A DNA stretch of 18,376 nucleotides from DATKCN01 sp035513175 (GCA_035513175.1 DATKCN010000164.1:1-18376); one strand, 5' to 3'. Positions 1-7,826 are shown, counted from the first letter of the stretch. Program-made: numbers and translations. Notes: a model not told the origin generated them from the sequence alone.

Positions 1-190
1 ACCTGCCATACGACCTCATGCGCCAGCGATCGGCAAACCAGTGATTGCCATCCCGTGTAGTCCTCAAGTGTAGTTCACGGGGCAAGATCCGACGACGTTT
101 GAGAGGCGAGCGTGACAGGCAAGGCAAGCCGGGTGGCTCCAGTGGGGAGCCGCCCGGTGGCGTGAGGGAAATTTGTTGGGGAAAGCGTGT
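1..190. other. Left-edge non-coding stretch with possible tail of an upstream gene
   Basis: No complete gene is visible here. In the third forward frame the first bases read LPYDLMRQRSANQ and then stop at 42-44, which could be the C-terminus of a gene entering from the left, but 13 residues are too few to judge. The remainder holds a strong hairpin (129-157) and nothing else I recognise. Confidence 0.25.
129..157. terminator. Stem-loop downstream of the small minus-strand gene, possible terminator
   Basis: CCGGGTGGCTCC (129-140) pairs with GGAGCCGCCCGG (146-157) through 12 bp with one G-U wobble and a 5-nt loop. It lies 34 nt beyond the stop of the minus-strand gene at 191-403. There is no clear T-tract on either side, so it may act as a Rho-dependent or processing hairpin, or simply be a repeat palindrome. 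Confidence 0.35.
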
Positions 191-403
191 CTACGCATGC
201 GCCGCCGTCGTGTAGCGCGGCTGCTCGACGGTCGCGACCGGCGCGATGCGGGCGGCGATGGCAACCAGCGTGCTGGCGAGCGTCTCGCGCAGGCGCAGCG
301 CGGTGTTGGCGGGCTCGGGCTGCCCGGCCCGGGCCTCGAGGGTGGCGTTGAACAGCTGGCGCTCCATGGAAACGGCGTCGAACTCGGTCCATCCGTGCAA
401 CAT
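191..403 (-). CDS. Small hypothetical protein, 70 aa
   Basis: This 70-residue protein starts MLHGWTEF and is not a family I recognise. The start is supported by a good Shine-Dalgarno sequence (AGAAAGGA) seven bases before the ATG at 403-401. The protein is alanine- and arginine-rich with no signal peptide or obvious membrane segment; residues 13-55 look helical and amphipathic (ERQLFNATLEARA, then LRLRETLASTLVAIAARI). It is monocistronic, with a hairpin 34 nt past its stop and an odd-centred palindrome (461-471) overlapping a TTGACT hexamer about 70 bases upstream. I accept it as a gene because of the ribosome-binding site; no function can be proposed. Confidence 0.5.
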   Translation of the reverse strand: MLHGWTEFDAVSMERQLFNATLEARAGQPEPANTALRLRETLASTLVAIAARIAPVATVEQPRYTTAAHA

Positions 404-460
404 CGTGGTGTCCTTTCTCTCTGTGCCTGCTGGCTGCTGACTGCGTCTCGATCAACTGTC

Positions 461-474
461 ACTACTGTAGTCAA
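461..474 (-). promoter_or_regulatory. ACTACTGTAGT palindrome overlapping a TTGACT hexamer
   Basis: ACTAC and GTAGT are perfect complementary arms around one base (461-471). On the minus strand the palindrome overlaps TTGACT (474-469), a -35-like hexamer about 65 bases upstream of the small gene at 191-403. No convincing -10 follows at the right spacing. The arms resemble half-sites bound by BlaI/MecI-type repressors, but that resemblance is only by eye. Confidence 0.25.
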
Positions 475-590
475 ATCGAGGCGCCCGCACATCGTGAGGA
501 CTGCGCAATCGGCGCGGTTGATGTTGACGCGGGTGATCTGCGCAGGACTACGCAGACGTGGCTCGTGGGTGGTGGCTGGCGTGCGTAGGT

Positions 591-618
591 CGGGACGCGG
601 GATGCGGGACGCGGGACG
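591..618. repeat. Heptanucleotide tandem repeat, 4 units of CGGGACG
   Basis: Four consecutive 7-bp units (CGGGACG, CGGGATG, CGGGACG, CGGGACG) run from 591 to 618. The same unit in the opposite orientation occurs twice at 15661-15674, followed by the same flanking ACC. It is a microsatellite-like simple repeat in non-coding DNA. Confidence 0.8.
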
Positions 619-666
619 CAGAGGTTCGCAACGCTCGGGGTCGGGGGCGTTAGCGCCGTCGCTGGG

Positions 667-709
667 TAAAGGCTTTCATGTGGATGTGTGAAGGGGATGA
701 GAGCCTTTA
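667..709. terminator. 13-bp inverted repeat after the TIR-LuxR gene, possible terminator
   Basis: TAAAGGCTTTCAT (667-679) and ATGAGAGCCTTTA (697-709) are complementary at 12 of 13 positions around a 17-nt loop. The structure begins 33 nt past the stop codon of the minus-strand regulator gene. There is no T-tract after the stem on the minus strand, so it is a candidate 3'-end hairpin rather than a textbook intrinsic terminator. Confidence 0.4.
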
Positions 710-742
710 GCTGCGCGCCGTCCTTCGCGTCCCGATCCCCCG

Positions 743-3700
743 TCACACGAGGCCAAGGTCGCGGGCGGCGATGGCTGCTGCCGTGCGGCTGTTGACCCTC
801 AGCTTGTTGTAGACCGAGCGCAGGTGCTGCCCGACCGTGCGCGGGCTGATGAACAGCCGCTCGGCGACCTCGGCGTCGGTCAGTCCCTGCGCCACCAGCC
901 GTAGCACCTCGACCTCCCGCTCGGTAAGTCCGGCCGGGTGCGAGTGCGCTGGCCGGGATGTCAGCATGGCCTCGACGGCGTCGGCGCGCTCCAGCGTCGG
1001 CTTCGCCTCAAGCGGCTCGCAGATGTCCCGCACGCGCCGCAGCAGGTCTCGCGCCTCGTCGGCATTTCCGGCTTTCGCCGCTGCCTCGGCCATGACCAGC
1101 AGCGTCAGCGCCTGCTCGAATGGCGCCTCGCAGCGTTCGGCAAGCTCCAGCGATGCCGTGAGATGCGTACCGGCTTCCGAAAGGTGGCCGTCGTCGACGT
1201 CAAGCTGGCCGAGGAAGCGGTGGGCGGCGACCAGCGCCAGCGACTGGCGTGGGTCGGAGGCATAGGCAAGCGCCCGTTCGGCGCAGGCGCGCGCTTCAGT
1301 GCCGTCGCCGGTCTCGCGAAGGTAGCGCGCCCAGCCGAGCTGCCCTTCGGCGCGGCCCGGCACGATGCCGCTCCACTCCAGCCAGCGGTCGTGCGCTTCC
1401 AGCCAAGCGCGCGCGGTGTTCGCGTCACCTGCGTCAAGCGCGAGGTGGACAGCGAGCCGTTGCAGGTCACTCGCCGCCTCATACTCGATGTCCCCTGGTT
1501 CACTGTCGGGGCCGCTAGGGAGCATTTTGCTGATCTGCCGCCACGCCTCGTCAGCGAGGCCTTGTTCGCGTTCCAGCCGCGCCAGTAGTCGCACAAAGTT
1601 CGAACGGGCCGTAATCCACACCGCGTCGTCGGCCAGACCATGTTCGGTCAGCGTTCGCGCACCGTCCCATCGGCCGCTGATGAAATTCGCGGCGGCCTTT
1701 CCTGGGCGGACAAACGCATGGGTCGCGACAGCGCCGTGTGCTTGCCGTCGTCCTGCGTCCTGTTGTTCGAGCAGGGATGCCCGCATGGCTGGTTCATCTG
1801 CGTGCATCGGAATCTCGAGTTGCATGATGCGCGCGTCAATCGAGTTCACGACCATGGCGTGGTGCCCGCGCCTGTCGTATTGCGTCATCGCCTCATTGAA
1901 ATGGTCTCGTGACTCGCTCGGCCTGCCTCTGGCGGCGTGGATGAATGCCACTGCCTGCTTGAGGTCCACAAAGCCGAGATTTCGCTCGCGCAGGCTCATG
2001 TGCTCAAGTCCCCAATTCGCGACGGGCAACGCTCGGACGGCAAGCTCCTCCGCCTGTGTCAGCCTGCCTTCTCTGGCAAGGACACCGATGCAGGATCCCC
2101 ATCTGGAGTTGAGTAGCGCGGAATCGGCGTCCGGCGCGGTTTGGAGATATGTGGTGAGCTCCAGATCCGCAATGCGATGTTCCGATTGGGTCCATCCAGC
2201 GTCACTGGTCCCGGCATGGCAGGCACGAATCCCTTCGTCAACTGTCGAGCATCCGTCGAACATCATCGCGTCGCCTTGGTGAATCGCCCCATCCATCCGC
2301 AAGAGGAAGCCTGCACGATATTGGGCTAGAGCGGCCAGCCAGTGATCGCCAAGGGCAAGTCCGGCGCGCCACGCCTCGGTCGCGTATTGCAGGCCCCGCC
2401 GCGGGTCGGCGTAGCGCAGCAGTTCACTGATATCGAACATCGCCCAACCGCGTTCCAGCGCTCGCGCGTCGTCGCCTTCCATCAGCCCCACCGCGCGCTC
2501 GTAGCGCTCGACGGCGGCCGCCCATGCGTAGGAGCGCTCGGCGCGATCGGCTGCGCGCAACAGCCATTCGATCTGCCGCGAATCCCCCGCCTCGGCGAAG
2601 TGATGGGCGACGAGGTCGGGATCGACGCCGGGCTGTTCGGCGAGCAACTCGGCGACGGCTCGATGCCAGCCACGCAGGTGAATCCCGATCACGCCGCTAT
2701 ACAGCGTCTCCCGCACCAGCGCGTGCCGGAACTGGATGCCGCTACGGCCCTGAAGCTCCTCGATAAGCTGTGAACGAACGCCCTCTTCGACGGCCCTGCC
2801 CAGCCCGCGCTCATCGACCTCCGCTGCCTCAGCCCACAGGTCGTACGGCGCGCTCTGCCCGATAACAGCGGCGATCTCCAGCATCCGGCGCGTGTCCTCG
2901 TCCAATCGTCCCAACCGCGCCTCGATCACCGAGCGTAGCAGCGACGGAACGTGCGCCCGGCTCAGGTCGCGCAGCTCCCAGCCGTCGTCTGCACTGCGAA
3001 GGACCTGCTCCTCTTCCAGCCCGTACAGCAGCTCCTCAGCGAAGAAGGGGTTGCCATCGGATCGCTCCGCGACGTAGGCGGCCAGCCGCTCGTGGTCGGC
3101 GGGCGGAAGGGTATAGCGGGTATCGATGAAGACATCGATGCTCGCTGGCTCGAGACGGTTGAGATGCACGCGCCGTGCGCCACTCTCGCGCACCAGCAGC
3201 GGCAGCAGCTGGAACAGCTCGTGACGACGCGTCAGCTCGTCGTCGCGGTAGGTGGCGACGATGAGCACGGGATCACCGGAAAGACGATGCGCGAGATGAC
3301 GCAGCGCGGCCAGGCTCGGGCCATCGCACCAGTGCAGATCCTCCAGAACGATGACGAGCGGCCGGACTGCGGCGACGGCGCCGAAGAAGTCCCGCGTCGC
3401 TCCGAACAGGGCCGCCTGACTGCCGATGCGCTCCAGCTCGGCGGCGTTGCCGAACCAGGCCGGCACGGGCGGCAGGTCGCCAGCGGGCCGGTAGTTGCGA
3501 ATGACTTCGGACCACGGACCATACGGTGGCGTGGTCGTCAGGTCGTAACAGCCGCCGGTCAGGACGAGCGCATCGCGAGCCTCAGCGTCCCGCACGAGGT
3601 CGGCAGCCAGCGTCGTCTTGCCGATGCCCGCCTCGCCGGAGACGAGCACGAGGGACCCGGAGCCCGCCAGCGCGCGGTCGAGCGTCTCGCGCAACGTGGC

Positions 3701-4231
3701 CCGTTCCCGCTCGCGCCCAACGATCGAGGACGGCGCGCGCAGCGACAGCGGCATGGCAGGCAGTCGCGACGGCGCAGGCCGTGGCGCGGGCGCCTCCGAC
3801 GTGGCGACGGCTGGCGGAGCTTCGGTGACATCGAGCGTCGCCAGCAGCCGCGCCAGGGCCGCCGGTAGGCCGTCGCGGGTCGCGTCGATGAAGTTCAGCG
3901 AGATGTAGCGGTGGGGAACGTCGCACGCCTGCGTCTGCAACAGCACCAGTAGCCGATCATGGGCGATGGCCCAGTCCCACTCGTTCTTGACGTTGCGGCT
4001 GGCTACTGCCGCCGGGGTGAGCACCCCGATCACGACGTCACAGCCCGCCAGCCCCTTGTCGATCTCGTCCGGCCAGTAGGCGCCGACCGGGATGTCGAAC
4101 TGATCCATCCAGGTTGCCACCCCGTGCGCGACGAGATGCTCGCGCACGTCCCGCGCGACCGGAGCGTTGGCGCGTTCGTAGGAGATGAAGACCCGCGACG
4201 GCCTGCCACGCGGGTGGATGGATGAAGCCAT
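743..4231 (-). CDS. TIR-STAND ATPase-TPR-LuxR regulator (LAL-like), 1162 aa
   Basis: This large signal-responsive transcription regulator joins four modules. Residues 12-135 form a TIR domain (FISYERA; DxxxxxGxxW at 46-53; the NEWDWA helix placing Glu84 where TIR NADases keep their catalytic Glu). Residues 170-440 form a MalT/LAL-type STAND ATPase, with VGRE at 171, Walker A GEAGIGKTT at 199-207 and Walker B VIVLEDLHWCD at 293-303. A long helical TPR-like region runs from about 530 to 1090. The C-terminus (1102-1162) is a LuxR/GerE helix-turn-helix, LTEREVEVLRLVAQGLT, ending SPRTVGQHLRSVYNKL. LAL regulators are ATP switches that bind an inducer through the ATPase/TPR part; the TIR domain is the unusual addition. 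The ATG has GGGAG nine bases upstream. The gene stands alone, divergent from the lipoprotein-kinase pair. Its target genes and ligand cannot be told from sequence. Confidence 0.92.
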   Translation of the reverse strand: MASSIHPRGRPSRVFISYERANAPVARDVREHLVAHGVATWMDQFDIPVGAYWPDEIDKGLAGCDVVIGVLTPAAVASRNVKNEWDWAIAHDRLLVLLQTQACDVPHRYISLNFIDATRDGLPAALARLLATLDVTEAPPAVATSEAPAPRPAPSRLPAMPLSLRAPSSIVGRERERATLRETLDRALAGSGSLVLVSGEAGIGKTTLAADLVRDAEARDALVLTGGCYDLTTTPPYGPWSEVIRNYRPAGDLPPVPAWFGNAAELERIGSQAALFGATRDFFGAVAAVRPLVIVLEDLHWCDGPSLAALRHLAHRLSGDPVLIVATYRDDELTRRHELFQLLPLLVRESGARRVHLNRLEPASIDVFIDTRYTLPPADHERLAAYVAERSDGNPFFAEELLYGLEEEQVLRSADDGWELRDLSRAHVPSLLRSVIEARLGRLDEDTRRMLEIAAVIGQSAPYDLWAEAAEVDERGLGRAVEEGVRSQLIEELQGRSGIQFRHALVRETLYSGVIGIHLRGWHRAVAELLAEQPGVDPDLVAHHFAEAGDSRQIEWLLRAADRAERSYAWAAAVERYERAVGLMEGDDARALERGWAMFDISELLRYADPRRGLQYATEAWRAGLALGDHWLAALAQYRAGFLLRMDGAIHQGDAMMFDGCSTVDEGIRACHAGTSDAGWTQSEHRIADLELTTYLQTAPDADSALLNSRWGSCIGVLAREGRLTQAEELAVRALPVANWGLEHMSLRERNLGFVDLKQAVAFIHAARGRPSESRDHFNEAMTQYDRRGHHAMVVNSIDARIMQLEIPMHADEPAMRASLLEQQDAGRRQAHGAVATHAFVRPGKAAANFISGRWDGARTLTEHGLADDAVWITARSNFVRLLARLEREQGLADEAWRQISKMLPSGPDSEPGDIEYEAASDLQRLAVHLALDAGDANTARAWLEAHDRWLEWSGIVPGRAEGQLGWARYLRETGDGTEARACAERALAYASDPRQSLALVAAHRFLGQLDVDDGHLSEAGTHLTASLELAERCEAPFEQALTLLVMAEAAAKAGNADEARDLLRRVRDICEPLEAKPTLERADAVEAMLTSRPAHSHPAGLTEREVEVLRLVAQGLTDAEVAERLFISPRTVGQHLRSVYNKLRVNSRTAAAIAARDLGLV

Positions 4232-4465
4232 GCGGCGCTGCTCCCGGCGATCGATCGTGTGCTGGCGCCTCGATCATCGCGACCGGGTGAACAAATGTCA
4301 ACCGTGGGCCGTGGTCGGCGGTCATGCCTTCCCCCGATTGACCGTCAGTCGATCGTACGAACGCGCGCATCCGAGGTGTTGCGCGCTGGCATGACATCTG
4401 CGTCGTGTCACGGTGGATAACAGACGCGTCGATTGAGCGACGGAAGCGAGGCGCCGGGCATCTTG

Positions 4466-5194
4466 ATGGTATTTACTGTACTCCGCTCCATGCGCGGCTC
4501 GCTGGCCGGCGTCTGCGCGGCAGCCGTCGTGCTGGCGTCGCTGCTGGCTGCCTGCGGCGAGGAGTCGGCCGGGCAGGCCGAGTTCTGGCAGCGTCAGGGG
4601 CAGCTGCTGGCCTGGGACGGCGACGTCTGGATCGTCGACGCGGTCCCGATCATTGTGCCGGCCGCCACCAGCGTCAACGGTGAACGGACGTTGGGATCGC
4701 AGGTCAGCGCGGCGGGCTCGTACGACGAACGGGGGCGCATGGTCGCGCACTCGATCACCCTCACGAACGGCTCGCTCCCCAACGCGACACTGGATGAGAC
4801 CACCCACGAGGGGGTCATCGACAGCGTCAGCGACACGGGCTGGGTCGTCGACGGCGTTGCCATCGTCCTGTCCGATGGCGTCGGCATCAGCGCCGCGGAG
4901 GGGGTCGATCCGGCGTCGCTGGCCGTCGCCGGCAACGTCGCCGCCGTCACCGGCTACCGCTTCGGCGACGGGACGATCATCGCGACGCAGATTGTGGTGA
5001 GCGCAACGCCGGAGGAGCCGGGCCCGAACACCGCGCCTCATCCCGGCGTCACCGTCGAGCAGCAACCGGACGCCAGGGATGGTGACGACGACGATGGCGA
5101 TGACGACGCCGATGATGACGACGACAAGGACAAGGACCGCAAACCGGATGAGAAGGACCGCGACAAGAAGAAGGACGACGAGGACCGTGACTGA
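4466..5194 (+). CDS. DUF5666-like lipoprotein with a highly charged C-terminal tail
   Basis: This is a predicted exported lipoprotein of 242 residues. A basic, hydrophobic signal peptide ends in the lipobox LLAAC, with Cys30 as the lipidation site. Two similar beta-rich units follow (about 45-99 and 115-179), each built as G-x-(V/I) ... W-V/I-V-D-(A/G)-V ... G ... V-A-x-x-I, which fits tandem DUF5666 domains. The last 45 residues are almost entirely Asp, Lys, Glu and Arg, from a GAC/GAT-rich low-complexity tract. I chose ATG 4466 over the in-frame TTG at 4433 and ATG at 4490 because GAGG lies upstream and the signal peptide stays compact; 4490 is also plausible. It precedes the PASTA kinase by 32 bp on the same strand, so the two are probably co-transcribed, and it may be a surface partner of that kinase (inference). 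Confidence 0.8.
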   Translation: MVFTVLRSMRGSLAGVCAAAVVLASLLAACGEESAGQAEFWQRQGQLLAWDGDVWIVDAVPIIVPAATSVNGERTLGSQVSAAGSYDERGRMVAHSITLTNGSLPNATLDETTHEGVIDSVSDTGWVVDGVAIVLSDGVGISAAEGVDPASLAVAGNVAAVTGYRFGDGTIIATQIVVSATPEEPGPNTAPHPGVTVEQQPDARDGDDDDGDDDADDDDDKDKDRKPDEKDRDKKKDDEDRD

Positions 5195-5226
5195 CGCATG
5201 TCACCCATGGAAGCTGGAGAGATCGT

Positions 5227-6570
5227 ATGAGCGCGCTTCCCGATCGTGAACGGGCCAGCCACGTCCCGGTCGTGCACGCGCTGCCGGACCCGCCGGGGCA
5301 TCTGCCGCCCGGCACGCGCATCGCCGGCCGCTACCGCGTCGATGACGTCATCGGCCGCGGCGGCATGGCGACGGTGTATCGCGGCCACGACGAGCTGCTG
5401 CTGCGCGACGTGGCGATCAAGGTGCGTGCCTCCCAGCCCGGCCAGCCCGCGCCGCCATTGCAGGAAGAGCAGATTTCCAGCCGGCTGCACCATTCGAACA
5501 TCGTGTCGATCTTCGATGCCGGTCAGATACCGGAGGATGAGCCGGGCGGCGGCTCGGCCTTCATTGTGATGGAGCACGTCTACGGCACGACCGCGCTGGA
5601 CATCGCCCCGGCGCACTGGGCCGAAGCGCTGGACATCGTGCGGCAGGTGGCGTCCGGTCTGTCGGCGGCGCACGAGCTCGGTTTCGTCCATTGCGACGTG
5701 ACCCCCGGCAACGTGCTGATCGACCGTAACGGGCGCGCGCTACTCGCCGATTTCGGCGTCGCTGTCGAGGCGGACAGCGAGGCGGAGGACTACGTCCACG
5801 GCTCGCCGTCGTATCTCGCGCCGGAGCGCGTGCAGGGCGCGAACGCGACCGCCCGCGTCGATGTCTACGGGCTGGGCGGCGTTTTCGCCTACCTGCTCAC
5901 CGGCAAGCATCCGCAATCCGACATCCCGCTGGAGCTGCCCGACAGCTGTCCAGAGGCGGTCCGTGAGATCATTCACCGAGCGCGGTCCCGCAATCCGAAC
6001 GACCGCTACGCCGACGCGCGCCGGCTGGCCGCCGCGCTGGACGAGGCGCCGGAGCTGATATCGGTCGGGGACGGCAGCCGCGCCCAGCTCGATGCGGACG
6101 CCATCACGCGCCACGTGCCGGTGGCGCGCGAGGCGGCGCCGGCGCCCGCCGGCGCCATCATTCGCGAGGAGCCGTCGGGGCGGGACGCGTCGCCGGATCC
6201 GGTCATCGAAACAGCGCGACCCGTGCCGGAGCGGGCGCATGGGCGATCCGTCGTCCGCGCGGCGGCGCTGGTTGCCATTGCGCTGGCGGTCGTGCTGGGT
6301 CTGGTGATCGCGAACGCGACGTTCACCGGCACGACCCCGTCGACGATCGACCCGCCGGGCGCCAACGCGGCCGTGGAGATGCCGGACGTGAGCGGGATGA
6401 CCTTCGCCGCCGCGATCGAGCAGCTTTCTGAGCGGGAGATCGGTGTCTCGCGGGTCGATGTCGTCTACGGACCGGGCCCGCTGAATCAGGTCGTGGCACA
6501 GGAGCCGCCCGCTGGCCAGCAGTTGACCGGCGAGGAGGTCGTCACGCTCGTCGTGCGCACCGGCCGCTAA
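5227..6570 (+). CDS. Membrane Ser/Thr protein kinase with one PASTA domain and variant catalytic loop
   Basis: This is a 447-residue eukaryotic-type (Hanks-like) kinase. The N-lobe has GRGGMATVY (43-51), the VAIK lysine (Lys65) and an alpha-C glutamate (Glu80 or 81). The C-lobe has HCDVTPGN (155-162), DFG (175-177) and APE (198-200). A transmembrane helix (about 343-361) leads to a single extracellular PASTA domain (382-447, MPDVSGMTFAAA). Such kinases phosphorylate cell-wall and regulatory proteins and sense wall fragments or surface signals through PASTA domains. Two things are odd. The usual HRDxK catalytic loop is HCDVT, losing both the Arg and the Lys. The activation loop is short and acidic (EADSEAEDY). 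Catalytic Asp157, Asn162 and the DFG Asp remain, so activity is possible but may be constitutive or weak. GGAGAG precedes the ATG. Confidence 0.93.
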   Translation: MSALPDRERASHVPVVHALPDPPGHLPPGTRIAGRYRVDDVIGRGGMATVYRGHDELLLRDVAIKVRASQPGQPAPPLQEEQISSRLHHSNIVSIFDAGQIPEDEPGGGSAFIVMEHVYGTTALDIAPAHWAEALDIVRQVASGLSAAHELGFVHCDVTPGNVLIDRNGRALLADFGVAVEADSEAEDYVHGSPSYLAPERVQGANATARVDVYGLGGVFAYLLTGKHPQSDIPLELPDSCPEAVREIIHRARSRNPNDRYADARRLAAALDEAPELISVGDGSRAQLDADAITRHVPVAREAAPAPAGAIIREEPSGRDASPDPVIETARPVPERAHGRSVVRAAALVAIALAVVLGLVIANATFTGTTPSTIDPPGANAAVEMPDVSGMTFAAAIEQLSEREIGVSRVDVVYGPGPLNQVVAQEPPAGQQLTGEEVVTLVVRTGR

Positions 6571-6690
6571 TGGGTTGGTGAAGTCCGGTAAGAGAGCGCT
6601 GGGTGTCGTACCGTGGAACGCGGATGGGAAAAATTCGAGCGCTCATGCGGGCAATACAGGGAATGAGCGCCATGAGACGCCAGTTCTCCT

Positions 6691-6711
6691 ACGTTACACG
6701 TTACACGTTAC
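6691..6711. repeat. Triple 7-bp tandem repeat ACGTTAC at the 3' end of the DUF309 gene
   Basis: ACGTTAC is repeated exactly three times. On the minus strand each unit carries TAA. Because the period is 7, the three TAA codons fall in three different frames, so every minus-strand frame is closed here. The DUF309 stop codon (6703-6701) is the first of them. Confidence 0.85.
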
Positions 6712-7177
6712 GACCTTCTTCCTCCTGCCCGGCGACGCCCGCGTCGTTCGTCATCCAGACCTTGGGAACAAGGCTCCAGTCGAACTCCGCGACCCGCTCT
6801 CTGCCAAGCTCATGCAGCGTGTCGAGACACTGCCGCGCCTCGGAGCACAGGCGCTCCGTGTCGAGCCCCATGCAGGCGGGCAGGTAGCGCGAGGTCTTGT
6901 CGATGCCGTCGTGCAGCAGCAGCGTGGCGCCCCGGAAGTTGCGGTTGCGCAGGTGATGGAAGCCGACGCCGATCTGCAGGATGCCCTGATACAGGTAGCG
7001 GATCGGGTCGCGCTCCGCCTTCCAGATCGTCTCCAGCTCCTCGTGACATTCGTAGAACTGCCCGTCGTTGAACAGCCGCACGCCAGCTAGCAGCCCTTCC
7101 GGCGGCGCCTCAGCGCAGCGGGTATTCGATCCTTCCACCACGCCCGACTCCACCACCCGCCGCCACGCTTCGCCCAT
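6701..7177 (-). CDS. DUF309 family protein, 158 aa
   Basis: This cytosolic helical protein carries the DUF309 signature: FNDGQFYECHEELETIW (36-52), then PIRYLYQGILQIGVGFHH and a later GATLLLHDGIDK segment. The conserved HEExE-type acidic/His cluster and the two long helices are typical of the family. No biochemical function is established for it to my knowledge. AGGTGG sits seven bases before the ATG, and a TTCACG-16-TACAAT promoter lies just upstream on the minus strand. The stop codon falls inside a triple 7-bp repeat, so the last residues (EEEGRNV) may be repeat-shaped. It is monocistronic and divergent from the 164-residue gene at 7332. Confidence 0.88.
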   Translation of the reverse strand: MGEAWRRVVESGVVEGSNTRCAEAPPEGLLAGVRLFNDGQFYECHEELETIWKAERDPIRYLYQGILQIGVGFHHLRNRNFRGATLLLHDGIDKTSRYLPACMGLDTERLCSEARQCLDTLHELGRERVAEFDWSLVPKVWMTNDAGVAGQEEEGRNV

Positions 7178-7203
7178 GCCGGAGCCACCTTTCCGTTGTG
7201 GGG

Positions 7204-7231
7204 ATTGTACGGTGGGGTCGTAATGCGTGAA
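7204..7231 (-). promoter_or_regulatory. Candidate sigma70-type promoter for the DUF309 gene
   Basis: On the minus strand, TTCACG (7231-7226) and TACAAT (7209-7204) are separated by 16 bp. The -10 hexamer matches the consensus at five of six positions and ends 26 bases before the DUF309 start codon, giving a short leader that includes its AGGTGG ribosome-binding site. Confidence 0.45.
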
Positions 7232-7331
7232 GCCGTGGGGGAGGATGGCCCAGGGACGAGCCGCCGGGCTGGAGCGCGCGCATGGAGTACACTGGTGGAC
7301 TGCTGGAACGGCGCGATGAGAGGGAGCAACG

Positions 7332-7826
7332 GTGACGCGGGAGCCCGATTTTGACGGGCATATCGAGAGCGAGCGCGCTCGCTACAACAATCATTTTCAG
7401 GGTGTCGCCGATAGGAATGTGAACGTCAGCTACGGCGTCGAGGTCTCGTCCAGCGATCAGCACGGCGATCCACGCGGCACGCGAATGCTGGCGCCGGGTG
7501 GCCGGGCCGTCTTTATGGAGCCGCAGAGCGAGAATCGGCTGCTGGACCTGGCCCGCGATCATCTGCCGTATCCGGGCACGAAGAGTCCAACGGGTCACCG
7601 TGGGATGTCGTTCGAGATGATCGAACGGAGCGGGACGTACTTCTCGGACACGCGGGCGCCCTCGTGCTACCTGCCATCCATGATCAACCGGCCGCTCGGG
7701 CAGCGCACGGCCATCACGCCGCTGGAACGGCTGGACGACGCGATCAACCGCTGCGCGCGCGCGTCCTGGAAGCTGTGCAGCTACGTCGTCATCACCTTCG
7801 AGCGGGAAGCGGCCAGCGCGCCGTGA
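7332..7826 (+). CDS. Hypothetical protein translationally coupled to the sirtuin, 164 aa
   Basis: I do not recognise this family. The product is soluble and polar, without signal peptide or membrane helix. It contains DRNVNVSYGVEVSS, an N/D-rich middle, RDHLPYPGTKSPTGHRGMSF, and a C-terminal helix LERLDDAINRCARASWKLC with three of its four-residue-spaced hydrophobics conserved-looking. Cysteines fall at RAPSCYLPS, NRCAR and KLCSY. The start is a GTG preceded by AGGGAG about eight bases upstream. Its TGA stop overlaps the sirtuin GTG start in the sequence GTGA (7823-7826), so the two proteins are very probably co-translated, and it could be the sirtuin's substrate or partner (inference only). 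Confidence 0.7.
   Translation: MTREPDFDGHIESERARYNNHFQGVADRNVNVSYGVEVSSSDQHGDPRGTRMLAPGGRAVFMEPQSENRLLDLARDHLPYPGTKSPTGHRGMSFEMIERSGTYFSDTRAPSCYLPSMINRPLGQRTAITPLERLDDAINRCARASWKLCSYVVITFEREAASAP

Larger units (their letters stand above)
404..742. other. Intergenic region with palindrome, heptamer repeat and inverted repeat
   Basis: This 339-bp gap separates the small minus-strand gene from the 3' end of the TIR-LuxR gene. It contains an ACTACTGTAGT palindrome at 461-471, a 7-bp tandem repeat at 591-618 and a 13-bp inverted repeat at 667-709. A minus-strand reading frame starting with GTG at 746 and overlapping the preceding stop has no domain-like content and is not called. Confidence 0.5.

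Noticed and set aside
471..746. Minus-strand 91-codon frame overlapping the TIR-LuxR stop
   Set aside because: The GTG start overlaps the stop, but the product is Pro/Ser/Arg-rich with no domain, and it crosses the inverted repeat and heptamer array.
5080..5190. GAC/GAT-rich tract as a triplet-repeat element
   Set aside because: It is in frame and encodes the charged tail of the lipoprotein; the units are irregular, so it is low-complexity coding sequence rather than a separate repeat.
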